Assembly (NCBI RefSeq): GCF_018326285.1
Contig: NZ_AP023362.1
Span: 1,798,001 to 1,862,000, forward strand
Length of the DNA: 64,000 nucleotides
Direction of reading: 5' to 3'
Source: Mycolicibacterium sp. TY81
GTDB lineage: Bacteria; Actinomycetota; Actinomycetes; Mycobacteriales; Mycobacteriaceae
Position numbers and translations under genes: made by a program. Numbering within the stretch: the first letter of the stretch is position 1; the number at the start of each line of letters is the position of its first letter. Under the pieces are notes generated by a model, which did not search any database, had not been told where the DNA came from, and was given only the letters and a program-made list of their open reading frames with translations. This document shows positions 36,829 to 45,397 of this stretch, piece after piece.

Positions 36829-37149
36829 TCAGTGCTGCGGTGCGAAGACGCCGCCGACGAGGCCGACGAGCTGCTGGGTGGTGAAGGTGCCGAGCTGGCC
36901 GGCGCCCTGGTTGTAGAAGGTGCCCGCGGTGCCGGCCTGCTGGTTGTAGTACGTGCCGGCCTGGCCCAGGGCCTGCAAGTTCTGGGTGCCGAACTGGCCG
37001 AGGGCCTGGTTGATCTGCGTGCCGAACTGGCCGATCTGCTGGTCGGGCGTGGTGTCTGCGGCGGCTGAGCCCGCACCGGCGAGCGCGATGACCGCGGCGC
37101 CTCCAGCGAGAGCGATCGATCCTGCGATGCGAGTGGTGATGTTAGCCAT
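36829..37149 (-). CDS. Small exported protein with five 11-residue repeats
   Basis: The 106-residue protein has a signal peptide MANITTRIAGSIALAGGAA... cleaved near GSAAADTT. The mature part is five tandem 11-residue units starting GQFGTQINQAL, GQFGTQNLQAL, GQAGTYYNQQA, GTAGTFYNQGA and GQLGTFTTQQL, then VGLVGGVFAPQH. The 11-residue periodicity would suit an amphipathic helix or a repeated surface-binding module. I do not recognise a named family. A terminator follows and a long intergenic region precedes it. Confidence 0.8.
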   Translation of the reverse strand: MANITTRIAGSIALAGGAAVIALAGAGSAAADTTPDQQIGQFGTQINQALGQFGTQNLQALGQAGTYYNQQAGTAGTFYNQGAGQLGTFTTQQLVGLVGGVFAPQH

Positions 37150-37648
37150 GGTTGGTGTCCCTCCTGGAGCGAAACTCGCTTACAGCAAACATTTGTAGTC
37201 CACATTCGGGCGTTGTGCAACCAATTGAGCGAACTTTGCTGAAATGTTCATGTAACAGATTCGGATTTGCTGACTGAAAGTGCGAGTTGGCCCGTCTGTT
37301 GCCTGATGGGGCTGGTGTGGCACGGGGCAGACTCACTCGGCCGATCGCGGAGATTTGGACGGCAAGTGATTTGAACTGCGCCGATGCCGGTTTCGTTACG
37401 TCAATTGAGTGGGCGGCCCGCCGACCGGCGCGCGAGGCTGCGCAGGTATGCGCGGTGAATTAGCTGGCCGGCCCGTCAACATCGGCCGATGGCCATTGGT
37501 AGCACCGTCCTGAACCAGATCATCGGAGTGCGGCAGTAAATCGTTACGCACCGGCTGAGGCAAATCCGTCAGCGTTCACTGTGGCAGCGCCTTCGGGGCG
37601 TTGAGTGGTGGTGGGATGCCCTGGCGGAGACGGCCGCAAACACGTAGT
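37150..37648. other. Intergenic region without a recognisable gene
   Basis: About 500 bp separate the repeat-protein gene from the TetR gene, read in opposite directions. Composition is lower in GC near 37180-37300, as expected of promoter DNA. No convincing ORF, RNA gene or repeat was seen apart from the operator at 37649. Confidence 0.5.
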
Positions 37649-37677
37649 CTATGACTGTCTGACCAAAGGAGTCATAG
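37649..37677. promoter_or_regulatory. Palindromic operator overlapping the TetR gene's ribosome site
   Basis: Arms CTATGACT (37649-37656) and AGTCATAG (37670-37677) are perfect over 8 bp, with a 13-bp spacer. The site contains AAAGGAG and ends two bases before ATG 37680, so a bound repressor would block its own expression. Confidence 0.7.
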
Positions 37678-37679
37678 CT

Positions 37680-38276
37680 ATGGCGGTGGCGTTCACTTCC
37701 GACGAGAAAGCGCGCATTGCGGGCACCCTGGTCGATACGGCCGAGCAGCTCTTCGCCGCCCAAGGGCTGAAGAAGACGTCGCTGGATGAACTCGTCCGGC
37801 CGGCGGGGATCGCCAAGGGCAGTTTCTACGCGTTCTTCGACTCGAAGGAGTCGCTCTATCTCGAGGTGATGCTGCGGCGGGCGCCCCGGATGGGAGCTCG
37901 GCTCAGAGAGGTGCTGGGTCGGCCGGTCGACGAGGAGAACCTCGTCTGCCTCATGCGTGCCATCACTGATGTGCTCGTCGACGATCCGTTCTATCGGAGG
38001 CTGCTGACGCATGCCGACGAGCTGACGGCGGTCAGCCGCCGCGTCGGGCCCGAGCAACTCGCGCGCGTCATGCCGCAGATCGTCAGCCCGGTGCTCGATT
38101 ACCTCGCGGCCGGCCAGCGGGATGGCGTCTTGGTCGACGACATCGCCCCGGACACCCTGCTGGGCGTCATCCGGACCGTCGGTCTGCTGGTGATGAACCG
38201 TGACCGGTTCGGCGCCGGCTACGACGACGTGCTCGAGGCGACCATCCGAACTCTGGCGAGGGGAATGCTGCGATGA
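37680..38276 (+). CDS. TetR/AcrR-family transcriptional regulator
   Basis: The 198-residue protein has the TetR N-terminal HTH (TAEQLFAAQGLKKTSLDELVRPAGIAKGSFYAFFDSKESLYLEVM, residues about 15-60) and a helical ligand domain. The start ATG 37680 sits within a palindrome that is probably its operator. It overlaps the next gene by four bases, so it likely controls that membrane protein. Confidence 0.93.
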   Translation: MAVAFTSDEKARIAGTLVDTAEQLFAAQGLKKTSLDELVRPAGIAKGSFYAFFDSKESLYLEVMLRRAPRMGARLREVLGRPVDEENLVCLMRAITDVLVDDPFYRRLLTHADELTAVSRRVGPEQLARVMPQIVSPVLDYLAAGQRDGVLVDDIAPDTLLGVIRTVGLLVMNRDRFGAGYDDVLEATIRTLARGMLR

Positions 38277-38752
38277 AGCTCTTGGACAAGTACGCCCGCG
38301 CCGCGGGCATGAGCGACGAGGCCTGGCGGCGCCACGCCAACCCATGGAGCGTGTGGACGCGATTCGCCGCCATCCCGCTGATGATGCTCGCGATCTGGAG
38401 TCGCGTCTGGATCGGCTGGTGGGCCCTGGTGCCCGTCGGCGTGGTCATCGCGTGGTTGTGGTGGAACCCGCACGCGTTCGCGCCCGTCGACAAGCCGGTC
38501 GCCTGGTCCTCCCGCGGCATCTACGGCGAGCGGCTGTGGATGCAGGACCGGTCGCAGATGCCGGCGGGATTCGCTGTCGTCCAAAGAATTTGGGTCGCCG
38601 GCGCGGTGACCGGTGCCGTGTTGCTGACGTGGGGGCTCGGCGCGCTGCTCATCTGGCCGACCGTGTTCGGCGCCGTCCTGGTGGTGTACGGTCAGCTCTG
38701 GCGGATCGACCGGCTGGGCATCTTCTACGACGAGGTGGCCGCCGGTCGGTGA
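38273..38752 (+). CDS. DUF6653-type membrane protein
   Basis: This 159-residue protein begins MKLLDKYARAAGMSDEAWRRHANPWSVWTRF and has membrane helices at about 32-65 (IPLMMLAIWSRVWIGWWALVPVGVVIAWLWW) and 105-145. The Trp-rich first motif RHANPWSVWTR recurs in the family. The start overlaps the TetR stop (ATGA). Function unknown; probably under TetR control. Confidence 0.82.
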   Translation: MKLLDKYARAAGMSDEAWRRHANPWSVWTRFAAIPLMMLAIWSRVWIGWWALVPVGVVIAWLWWNPHAFAPVDKPVAWSSRGIYGERLWMQDRSQMPAGFAVVQRIWVAGAVTGAVLLTWGLGALLIWPTVFGAVLVVYGQLWRIDRLGIFYDEVAAGR

Positions 38753-38805
38753 CCGGACTCTGTTATCTCGTTTCGGCCTCGTGTGGGGGAGCGCTGCGCG
38801 AGAAT

Positions 38806-39024
38806 ATGTCGATGCGCGAGTTCAGCGAAGAGCGAGCGATCGACGATGTCGTGGCACGCCTGGCGGCGCGCTATCCGGCCCTTGATCCCGCGCAGATTGC
38901 CATTGCGGTTCGGCGCGCGCATGAAGCCTTCGCGTCCTGCGCGGTGCGGGATTTCGTGCCACTTCTTGTCGAGCGACACGTCCGTGAAGAACTGGATGAA
39001 GGCCGGCGGGCCGCCGCGGTCTGA
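38806..39024 (+). CDS. Small three-helix protein (DUF3562-like)
   Basis: The 72-residue product (MSMREFSEERAIDDVVARLA...) has three predicted helices, including ALDPAQIAIAVRRAHEAF and FVPLLVERHVREELDEG. This resembles small actinobacterial three-helix-bundle dimerisation proteins. It is too short for a firm call. The codon pattern is coding-like and the next gene converges. Confidence 0.65.
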   Translation: MSMREFSEERAIDDVVARLAARYPALDPAQIAIAVRRAHEAFASCAVRDFVPLLVERHVREELDEGRRAAAV

Positions 39025-39045
39025 GCCCGCTGCGGCGGGCTCTGC

Positions 39046-39237
39046 TCAGCCCTCGCAGGCGATGCCGTCGTTGTCGCGATCTTGGGACGCCTTGTAGTCG
39101 GGATCGCCCTGCGGAATGTTGTACCGACCGTCGGCATGAGCTGCCGAACAGTTCTTGTATCCGGATGCCTGCGCGACGGGGGCGATGGCCACGCCGGCAG
39201 AGGTGATCAGGGCAGCAACGATCAACGCACGCAACAT
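39046..39237 (-). CDS. Exported excalibur-domain (calcium-binding) protein
   Basis: The 63-residue protein has a signal peptide (MLRALIVAALITSAGVAIAP, cleaved near AQASGY). The whole mature part is an excalibur domain: YKNCSAAHADGRYNIPQGDPDYKASQDRDNDGIACEG, with the Ca-binding DRDNDGIACE and two Cys. Such proteins bind calcium at the cell surface. It stands alone. Confidence 0.9.
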   Translation of the reverse strand: MLRALIVAALITSAGVAIAPVAQASGYKNCSAAHADGRYNIPQGDPDYKASQDRDNDGIACEG

Positions 39238-39379
39238 TTCGACCTCGGAGAGTTAGCTCGGTTCGGCAATATGCCGATATTGCGAGCTGGACGTTACAGC
39301 CATCATCACTGGCCTGTACGTGGATTCGAGAAAAAACAGCGCGATGGTACGAATATATTGCGGGTTGCTGGGTGCGGGT

Positions 39380-39410
39380 AAAAAGAAGGCCCGGTTCGAA
39401 AACCGGGCCT
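39380..39410 (-). terminator. Terminator of the tRNA Gly-Cys-Val unit
   Basis: Arms AGGCCCGGTT and AACCGGGCCT form a 10-bp stem with loop TTCG. On the minus strand it is followed by TCTTTTTACC. It lies 13 bp past the CCA of tRNA-Val(GAC). Confidence 0.92.
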
Positions 39411-39422
39411 GTCGTGAAACTG

Positions 39423-39497
39423 TGGTGCGCGATACTGGGATTGAACCAGTGACCTCTTCCGTGTCAGGGAAGCGCTCTCCCGCTGAGCTAATCGCGC
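39423..39497 (-). tRNA. tRNA-Val (GAC)
   Basis: The acceptor stem GCGCGAT pairs with ATCGCGC, followed by A and an encoded CCA (39423-39425). The anticodon arm CTTCCCTGACACGGAAG has anticodon GAC, and the T loop is GGTTCAATCCC. It is the last of three tRNAs on this strand and a strong terminator follows. Confidence 0.95.
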
Positions 39498-39511
39498 CGG
39501 GTTGAAACTTT

Positions 39512-39585
39512 TGGAGGTGGAGACGGGAATCGAACCCGTGTGCACGGCTTTGCAGGCCGTTGCCTCACCACTCGGCCACTCCACC
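39512..39585 (-). tRNA. tRNA-Cys (GCA)
   Basis: The acceptor stem GGTGGAG pairs with CTCCACC and an encoded CCA follows. The anticodon loop CTGCAAA gives GCA. The T arm is CGGGTTCGATTCCCG. It lies between tRNA-Gly and tRNA-Val in the same minus-strand unit. Confidence 0.95.
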
Positions 39586-39613
39586 ACTGGGGCTGATGCC
39601 ATTCGCACCTTCG

Positions 39614-39686
39614 AGCGGATGACGGGATTCGAACCCGCGACCCTCACCTTGGCAAGGTGATGCGCTACCAACTGCGCTACATCCGC
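39614..39686 (-). tRNA. tRNA-Gly (GCC)
   Basis: The acceptor stem GCGGATG pairs with CATCCGC. The anticodon loop TTGCCAA gives GCC. No CCA is encoded (CGA follows the discriminator). It is the first tRNA of the Gly-Cys-Val unit. Confidence 0.95.
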
Positions 39687-39976
39687 GTTTCGCTCCGGTT
39701 GAACTTTGTTCGTCCGTTGCGATGCAAGACATTAGTGCACGAATGCGAGCAGATACAAATCGCGTGAAAACCGCTGGTAAACGGCCTGGTTCGCAGAGGT
39801 GACGACGTCTTGGCCGGTGTTTCGGGCGTTGTGTCCCGTGACTCCTGAGGCGGCGCGGTGATGGGTTCGGTCTGTCCCGGCGGGCGTGGTCCGGCGTCGG
39901 CGGGACGCGATTCCCGTTCGGGTCGCGGGACGTGTTAGTGTCTGTCGTCGCACCGATCCGGTCGGTGAGATTCCCC

Positions 39977-40051
39977 GGTCTCGTAGCTCAGGGGGAGAGC
40001 GTCCGCCTCACACGCGGAAGGTCACTGGTTCGATCCCAGTCGGGACCACCA
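39977..40051 (+). tRNA. tRNA-Val (CAC)
   Basis: The acceptor stem GGTCTCG pairs with CGGGACC (one G-U), then A and an encoded CCA (40049-40051). The anticodon loop CTCACAC gives CAC. It is on the opposite strand to the other three tRNAs. The 290 bp before it (39687-39976) hold only promoter-like DNA. Confidence 0.95.
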
Positions 40052-40064
40052 CACAATCCCACCG

Positions 40065-40802
40065 TCACGCATCGTCGGGCATGACGGTTTCCCATTGCCC
40101 GAACTGCTGCAGATTCACACTGCCGGCCAGCTTGATCGAGGCGGCATTGTCCAGCCGGCATCGGTATTGCGGCTCGAATCCCTGCGTGAGCGCGTAGCGA
40201 AACATCTCACGTACCAACGTGTTTGCGTGTCCTCGGCCTCGTGCGGAGTCCAGAGTCAGTACTCCGATGTCGGCCAACGGAAACACGTCGTCCCACGGGT
40301 ACATGCTGCCGATGCTGGCGAGGTGCCCGTGTTCGTCGAACGTGCCGAATACTGCCCAATGGTCGAGTTCGACATATGCGCCGTCCCAGTCTTCTTCGGA
40401 GACAGCCGCTTTGAACGACGCGAAGATGTCGGCGTCGCGATCGGTCAGTGGGCGGACGTTGGCTGATCCGGTGTCGAGGAGAATGTCGTCGGCCGCCGAT
40501 TCTGAGAGATAGAACACATTGTCGGCGCCGTTCAGCACAACGCCCCGGGTGGCCAGTGCGGCTCTGATGTCGGCCTCGGTCGGATTGTCGAGTGCGGCAA
40601 TGTCATTGGTCAGCACGTCGGCGAGAGCGGGGCTCACGGCGATCGACACCCGGTCGTCGTCGGCCGTCCGCAGGATCGCGGCGCGGGCGTCGTGGGCGCG
40701 GTCGGGGTTGACGGTGATCGTCAGATGTTCGTTGGTGTGCAACGTTTTTCCGCTGAATGCGGCGGCCCAGTAGTCGGTGATGACCGGCGAGAAGTCGGAC
40801 AC
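40065..40802 (-). CDS. GNAT-like N-acetyltransferase
   Basis: The 245-residue protein has a divergent N-terminal half and a C-terminal GNAT-like core: YVELDHWAVFGTFDEHGHLASIGSMYPW, then the acetyl-CoA loop IGVLTLDSARGRGHANTLVREMFRYAL and the closing DNAASIKLAGSVNLQQFG. The substrate is unknown. It ends 14 bp after the tRNA-Val and is divergent from the PPE gene. Confidence 0.8.
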   Translation of the reverse strand: MSDFSPVITDYWAAAFSGKTLHTNEHLTITVNPDRAHDARAAILRTADDDRVSIAVSPALADVLTNDIAALDNPTEADIRAALATRGVVLNGADNVFYLSESAADDILLDTGSANVRPLTDRDADIFASFKAAVSEEDWDGAYVELDHWAVFGTFDEHGHLASIGSMYPWDDVFPLADIGVLTLDSARGRGHANTLVREMFRYALTQGFEPQYRCRLDNAASIKLAGSVNLQQFGQWETVMPDDA

Positions 40803-40913
40803 GGCTGAACTCCCGGGGGCGCTGGCGGGTTGACCTGGACAAGTCGCATCTTTCAGAGCCTTCGCTCGATCGGCAACGCATTTTCTCGGACTGCGGCACC
40901 CGCCTGCTAGCCT

Positions 40914-40934
40914 TAATGAATATAGTTTTCATTA
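40914..40934. promoter_or_regulatory. Zur-like AT-rich palindrome upstream of the PPE gene
   Basis: TAATGAA (40914-40920) and TTCATTA (40928-40934) are perfect 7-bp arms around TATAGTT, in otherwise GC-rich DNA, 25 bp before ATG 40960. The pattern resembles mycobacterial Zur boxes, which contain TGAAAA/TTTTCA-type arms. The downstream protein is rich in His and Asp, so zinc control is likely; direct binding is unproven. Confidence 0.65.
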
Positions 40935-40959
40935 TCGTTAACGGGGCGGGGGATGCGTG

Positions 40960-42441
40960 ATGGCAATGCCGGTGTGGATGGCGTCGCCGCCGGAGGTGCA
41001 TTCGGCACTGCTCAGCAGCGGTCCGGGGCCGGGTCCATTGCTCGCGGCCGCCGCCGAATGGTCCTCGCTCGGCGCGACCTACACGGCAGTCGCCGAGGAG
41101 CTTCGGGCCGTCCTCGCGGCTACGCACGCGGGTGCGTGGCAGGGGCCGACCGTCGAGAGATATGTGGCCGCACACGTTCCGTATCTGGAGTGGCTGACCC
41201 AGAGCGGCCTGGAAAGCCACGCCCGCGCAGCCCGGCATGAGGCCATCGCCGGCGCCTACAGCGCCGCGTTGGCCACGATGCCCACACTTGCCGAACTGGC
41301 CGCCAACCACGCCACGCAGGCCGCCCTGGTGGCCACGAACTTCTTTGGTATCAACACGATTCCCATCGCGGTCACCGAAGCCGACTACGTCCGCATGTGG
41401 GTACAGGCCGCGACCGCGATGGCGACGTACGAAGCGGTTTCTGACGTGGCGACGACATCCGCGCCGCACTCCACGCCCGCGCCGCGGATCGTGGCGCACG
41501 ACGACCACGATCATGACCACGACCACGACCACGATCATGACCATGACCACGGCCACGGCGATCTGGATCCGACGGATCTGGAGTGGTGGTTCGATGTCGG
41601 CGCCGAGATGGGCGAGCACCTCGAACTGTTGTGGAACAACTTGCTGACCGACCCCGCCGCGCTGCTGACCAATCTGCCGATGGTGTTGGCGGACGTGACT
41701 TTCCATGCCTCTCAACTGGCTTCGGTGCTGGGCCAGTTCGCGCCGGCGTTGATTCAGCCGGCACTTGGCCTGGCGATCGCCAACCTCGGTTGGGTGGCCG
41801 GTTTCGCGGGGCTGGCGGGCATCCAGGTGCCCCCGACGGCGATCGGTGCGGAGCCGCTGCCCGCGGCGCAGGAAACGCCCATGCCCGCCATCGCCACGGC
41901 CCCGACGCCGAGTCCGGTGTCAACGGCCACCCCCGCGTCCGCCCCGGCAAGTGCCTCGGCACCGGCGCCGACCGGCACGGTGTCGTCGCCCGCCACACCG
42001 GCACCCAGTGCACCGCCGCCAGTGGGCGACCCCGGCTTCCCGTATGCGGTCGGTGACGGTTCGGGAATCGGCGCGAGCGCGTGGCTTCAGCGTCAGACGC
42101 GTGTCGACGCCGCCGCGTCGGCGCGGGAGTCCGCGACGGCGCGGGAGTCCGCGACGGCCCGAGAAGCCTCGGCTGCTGCGGCGGCGGCCCGGCAGGCGCG
42201 CCGACGCCGAAGTCGGCGCAAACAAGAAGGTGACGCTGTCGAATACATGGACCTCGACGTCGCCCCGGAATGGGCATCCGGCGTATCGGACAGCGGCGCC
42301 GGCCCCATGGGGTTCACCGGAGCCGTATCGAGGGCGGGAACGACCCCGGCCGGATTGACGGCGGCGCCCGGCGACCAGTTCGGCGACGGCGCGCGTGCGC
42401 CGATGCTGCCGAGCACCTGGAGTCCCGATCACGCCGACTGA
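40960..42441 (+). CDS. PPE-family protein with His/Asp-rich metal-binding insertion
   Basis: The 493-residue protein starts [21 protein letters not shown] and has a PPE helical domain over the first 175 residues ([39 protein letters not shown]). Residues about 180-205 are a (HD)n run with about ten His, then a second helical part and a Pro/Ala-rich region. A 6-residue ARESAT repeat appears at about 390-410, followed by a basic RRRRSRRKQ stretch. PPE proteins are ESX substrates. The His/Asp run should bind Zn or Ni, and the gene lies behind a Zur-like box, suggesting a zinc-scavenging role. No PE partner is adjacent. Confidence 0.87.
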   Translation: MAMPVWMASPPEVHSALLSSGPGPGPLLAAAAEWSSLGATYTAVAEELRAVLAATHAGAWQGPTVERYVAAHVPYLEWLTQSGLESHARAARHEAIAGAYSAALATMPTLAELAANHATQAALVATNFFGINTIPIAVTEADYVRMWVQAATAMATYEAVSDVATTSAPHSTPAPRIVAHDDHDHDHDHDHDHDHDHGHGDLDPTDLEWWFDVGAEMGEHLELLWNNLLTDPAALLTNLPMVLADVTFHASQLASVLGQFAPALIQPALGLAIANLGWVAGFAGLAGIQVPPTAIGAEPLPAAQETPMPAIATAPTPSPVSTATPASAPASASAPAPTGTVSSPATPAPSAPPPVGDPGFPYAVGDGSGIGASAWLQRQTRVDAAASARESATARESATAREASAAAAAARQARRRRSRRKQEGDAVEYMDLDVAPEWASGVSDSGAGPMGFTGAVSRAGTTPAGLTAAPGDQFGDGARAPMLPSTWSPDHAD

Positions 42442-42444
42442 CGG

Positions 42445-43017
42445 TCAGGCTGACACCCAGCCGCCCCACTCCTCACCGCGGAACACCCGACCGTCGTCAA
42501 TATCGAAGTGCCGCAGGAAGATTTGCAGGGCCGGCTGCATCTGGAAATGCAGGTCCGTCATGGCTTGCGCGATCTCGGGCGTCATCGGATCGTGGTCGGG
42601 CGGCTTCTGCGCCGGGATCAGGCCCAGCGTCAGCGCCATTTCGATCTGGTAGAAGGTGAAGTCGCCGTACGGCCGTTTGGGGTCGGCGCCGGGGATGTCC
42701 TCGTCGTCGTAGGGATCCGACAGTTCCCAGCTCATTCGCGCGAGTAGGGCGCGGTGTCGGTCGGTGAAGTCGAAGTCCGCTTCGTCGGTCAGCTGCGCGA
42801 CAAACGGCGAATATCCGATATCGGCCGGGGGTCGCCGATATCGATACGTGCCGGTCGCGCACCCGCCGTAGGCGGCCGCAATCCGCAGCAGGTGCAGGTC
42901 GTCGGGCTCAGGTTCCCAGTCCGGCGGGAAGCACGGCGCGCCGGCCTCGGTGCCGTCCCAGCCGACCGCAACGCGGCGAAGCCGTTCCGTATGGTCTGTG
43001 TTCCAACGGATCTCCAT
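42445..43017 (-). CDS. Hypothetical protein
   Basis: The 190-residue soluble acidic protein starts MEIRWNTDHTERLRRVAVGW and contains Trp- and Tyr-rich segments (GTYRYRRPPADIGYSPF; RPYGDFTFYQIEMALTLGLIP). The family is not recognised. It converges on the PPE gene (3 bp between stops) and follows ndh... in reverse, with 6 bp between its start and the ndh stop, so it is probably co-transcribed downstream of ndh. Confidence 0.7.
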   Translation of the reverse strand: MEIRWNTDHTERLRRVAVGWDGTEAGAPCFPPDWEPEPDDLHLLRIAAAYGGCATGTYRYRRPPADIGYSPFVAQLTDEADFDFTDRHRALLARMSWELSDPYDDEDIPGADPKRPYGDFTFYQIEMALTLGLIPAQKPPDHDPMTPEIAQAMTDLHFQMQPALQIFLRHFDIDDGRVFRGEEWGGWVSA

Positions 43018-43023
43018 TTGCGT

Positions 43024-44421
43024 CTAGGCGGATTCGTTCTTCTCGACCTTGTCGGCTGCGGCCAATGCGTTCAGCTGGTTCTGCAGCAGCTGCATCGAGG
43101 TGCGCGCGTAGATCATCTGGCTGGTGATCGCCATCTGTGCGCGCCCGCGGCCCAGGAAGGTGACGAACCAGGTGAACAGTGTCGTCACGCGGTTCTTGTA
43201 GCCGACCAGATAGACCAGGTGCAGCACCAGCCACGACAGCCACGCGAACGGTCCGGCGAATTCCAGCTTCTTCTTGGTCAACGGCACCGGCACCTGCGCG
43301 ACCGCGTCGAACCGCGACACCGTCGCCATGCTGCCCTTGTCCCAGTACTTGAAGGGCTCGCGGTTGGCCGGGTCGTCCTGGCCGGCCAGGGACCGCTTGA
43401 TGATGTCGGCGGCATAGGTGGCGCCCTGGATCGCACCCTGCGCCATGCCCGGCACGCCTGGGACGGCCATGAGATCACCGATGACGAAGACGTTCGGGTG
43501 CCCCTTGACCGTGAGGTCGGGTTCGACCACGACGCGCCCGGCCCGGTCGGTCTGGGTGCCGTCGGACTGCTCGGCGATGAGCTTGCCCAGCGGGCTCGCC
43601 TGCACACCGGCCGACCACACCTTGCAGGCGCAGTCGATGCGCCGCTCGGTGCCGTCTTTGTCCTTGACGGTGATGCCCTTGTAGTCGACGTCGCTGACCA
43701 TTGCGTTGAGCTGGATCTCGACACCGAGCTTCTCCAGGCGTTTCTGTGCCTTGGCACCGAGCTTTGGGCCCATCGGAGGCAGTACCGCGGGTGCGGCGTC
43801 CAGCAGGATCACGCGGCAGTCCTGCGGCTCGATGCTGCGGAACGCTCCGGCCAGGGTGCGCTCCGCCAGCTCGGCGATCTGCCCGGCCAGTTCGACGCCG
43901 GTAGGCCCGGCACCGACGACGACGAACGTCAGCCGGCGCTCGCGTTCGGCCGGGTCGGTGACCACCTCGGCGGCCTCGAACGCGCCCAGGATGCGGCCGC
44001 GCAGCTCGAGGGCGTCGTCGATGGTCTTCATGCCCGGCGCGAACGTCGCGAAGTGGTCGTTGCCGAAGTAGGACTGCTGGGCGCCGGCCGCGACGATGAG
44101 GCTGTCGTACGGCGTGACGGTCACCTGCGACATGAGCTTGGAGGTGACGGTCTGCGCCTCCAGGTCGATGCCCTCGACCTCGCCGAGGCGGACCGTGACG
44201 TTCTTCTGCTTGCGCAGGACCAGCCGCGTCGTCGGCGCGATCTCGCCCTCGGACAGGATGCCGGTGGCGACCTGGTAGAGCAGCGGCTGGAAGAGGTGGG
44301 TCGTCGTGCGTGAGATCAAGGTGATGTCGACGTCGGCGCGTTTGAGGGCCTTGGCGGCCTGCAGGCCACCGAATCCCGATCCGATGACGACGACGCGATG
44401 ACGCTGGGACGCGATGGTCAT
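43024..44421 (-). CDS. ndh: Type II NADH:quinone oxidoreductase
   Basis: The start is ATG 44421 (MTIASQRHRVVVIGSGFGG), with AAGGAG upstream. The 465-residue protein has two dinucleotide folds: VVVIGSGFGGLQAAKAL for FAD and FVVVGAGPTGVELAGQIAEL for NADH. The quinone-site region PGMAQGAIQGATYAADI and a C-terminal amphipathic anchor (LSWLVLHLVYLVGYKNRVTTLFTW) follow. It transfers electrons from NADH to menaquinone at the inner membrane face without pumping protons. Confidence 0.96.
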   Translation of the reverse strand: MTIASQRHRVVVIGSGFGGLQAAKALKRADVDITLISRTTTHLFQPLLYQVATGILSEGEIAPTTRLVLRKQKNVTVRLGEVEGIDLEAQTVTSKLMSQVTVTPYDSLIVAAGAQQSYFGNDHFATFAPGMKTIDDALELRGRILGAFEAAEVVTDPAERERRLTFVVVGAGPTGVELAGQIAELAERTLAGAFRSIEPQDCRVILLDAAPAVLPPMGPKLGAKAQKRLEKLGVEIQLNAMVSDVDYKGITVKDKDGTERRIDCACKVWSAGVQASPLGKLIAEQSDGTQTDRAGRVVVEPDLTVKGHPNVFVIGDLMAVPGVPGMAQGAIQGATYAADIIKRSLAGQDDPANREPFKYWDKGSMATVSRFDAVAQVPVPLTKKKLEFAGPFAWLSWLVLHLVYLVGYKNRVTTLFTWFVTFLGRGRAQMAITSQMIYARTSMQLLQNQLNALAAADKVEKNESA

Positions 44422-44569
44422 GTGGCTCCTTCGGGCACAACGTAGGACCGAACGACAGGGCAAACATACTGGGAGTTGACGAACTATGGGCGGCAACGGG
44501 TTGACCTGCGGTGGAACGCCGTCGGCCCGGACACGTTTGCGGACGGGCTGAGCGGGAATCGCAATAGCG

Positions 44570-45397
44570 ATGAATCATTGGCATTACGGCAATTACGCCC
44601 CACCGCACCCGATCCCGCCGGCGCTGCCGAGGGCGGATCGGGGCGACTACACGGTGGCCGGGCATTGGCTCCTTGCCAGGCTCGGGAAGCGGGTGCTGCG
44701 GCCCGGGGGCATGCATTTGACGCGCGCGCTGCTGGCTGACGTGGGCGTCAGCAATGCCGACGTCGTCGAGTTCGCGCCCGGCATGGGGCGTACCGCGGCC
44801 GAGATTCTGGCTCGGGGTCCGCGCTCGTACCTGGGTGTGGAACTGGACGCTGATGCTGCGGACGCCGCCGCTCTGGTGGCGGGGCAGGACAATGTGCACG
44901 TCGGGGATGCCGCCCACACGGACCTGCCCGACGGCAGCGCGGATGTGGTGATCGGAGAGTCGCTGCTGACGCTGCACGATGGGGACGCCAAGGAGGCGAT
45001 CGTCGCGGAGGCCGTGCGGTTGCTGCGCCCGGGCGGCCGCTTTGCGGTGCACGAACTGGCGATGGCGCCCGACACCATGGCCGAGGCCGCCGACATCGCG
45101 GGTCAGCTGGCCGGCGCCGCCCTGACCAAGATCCGACCGATGACGGTGGCGGGATGGGAGCAACTGCTGGCGGATGCGGGGCTGACGGTCGAGCGGGCGC
45201 GGATCGCGCGAGCGTCACCGCTGGCGCTGCGACGCCAGATCGCCGACGAAGGTGTCTGGGGCGCAATCCGTTTCGTCGCGAAGCTCGCGGGGCATCCGGA
45301 AGCCCGTCGCCGGGTCAGGCAGTTGCGGGTGTCCTATTCACGACATCGCGCGCATCTGGCGGCCGTTGGGCTGGTTGCCTGCAAACCGGCCGGCTAG
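44570..45397 (+). CDS. SAM-dependent methyltransferase
   Basis: The 275-residue class I methyltransferase has motif I VVEFAPGMGRTAAEIL, an acidic strand YLGVELDADAAD, motif II-like DLPDGSADVVIGESLLTLH and post-motif LLRPGGRFAVHELAM. There is no signal peptide. The substrate is unknown. Its 3' end overlaps the convergent lipoprotein gene by four bases. Confidence 0.9.
   Translation: MNHWHYGNYAPPHPIPPALPRADRGDYTVAGHWLLARLGKRVLRPGGMHLTRALLADVGVSNADVVEFAPGMGRTAAEILARGPRSYLGVELDADAADAAALVAGQDNVHVGDAAHTDLPDGSADVVIGESLLTLHDGDAKEAIVAEAVRLLRPGGRFAVHELAMAPDTMAEAADIAGQLAGAALTKIRPMTVAGWEQLLADAGLTVERARIARASPLALRRQIADEGVWGAIRFVAKLAGHPEARRRVRQLRVSYSRHRAHLAAVGLVACKPAG

Noticed and set aside
39380..40051. 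tRNA cluster as an integration site for the accessory genes
   Set aside because: No integrase, no repeated tRNA 3' end and no phage-like genes lie next to the tRNAs.
41500..41570. Repeated GACCACGACCACGATC units resembling a small repeat array
   Set aside because: They encode the (His-Asp)n run of the PPE protein in frame; there are no spacers, so it is not a CRISPR array.
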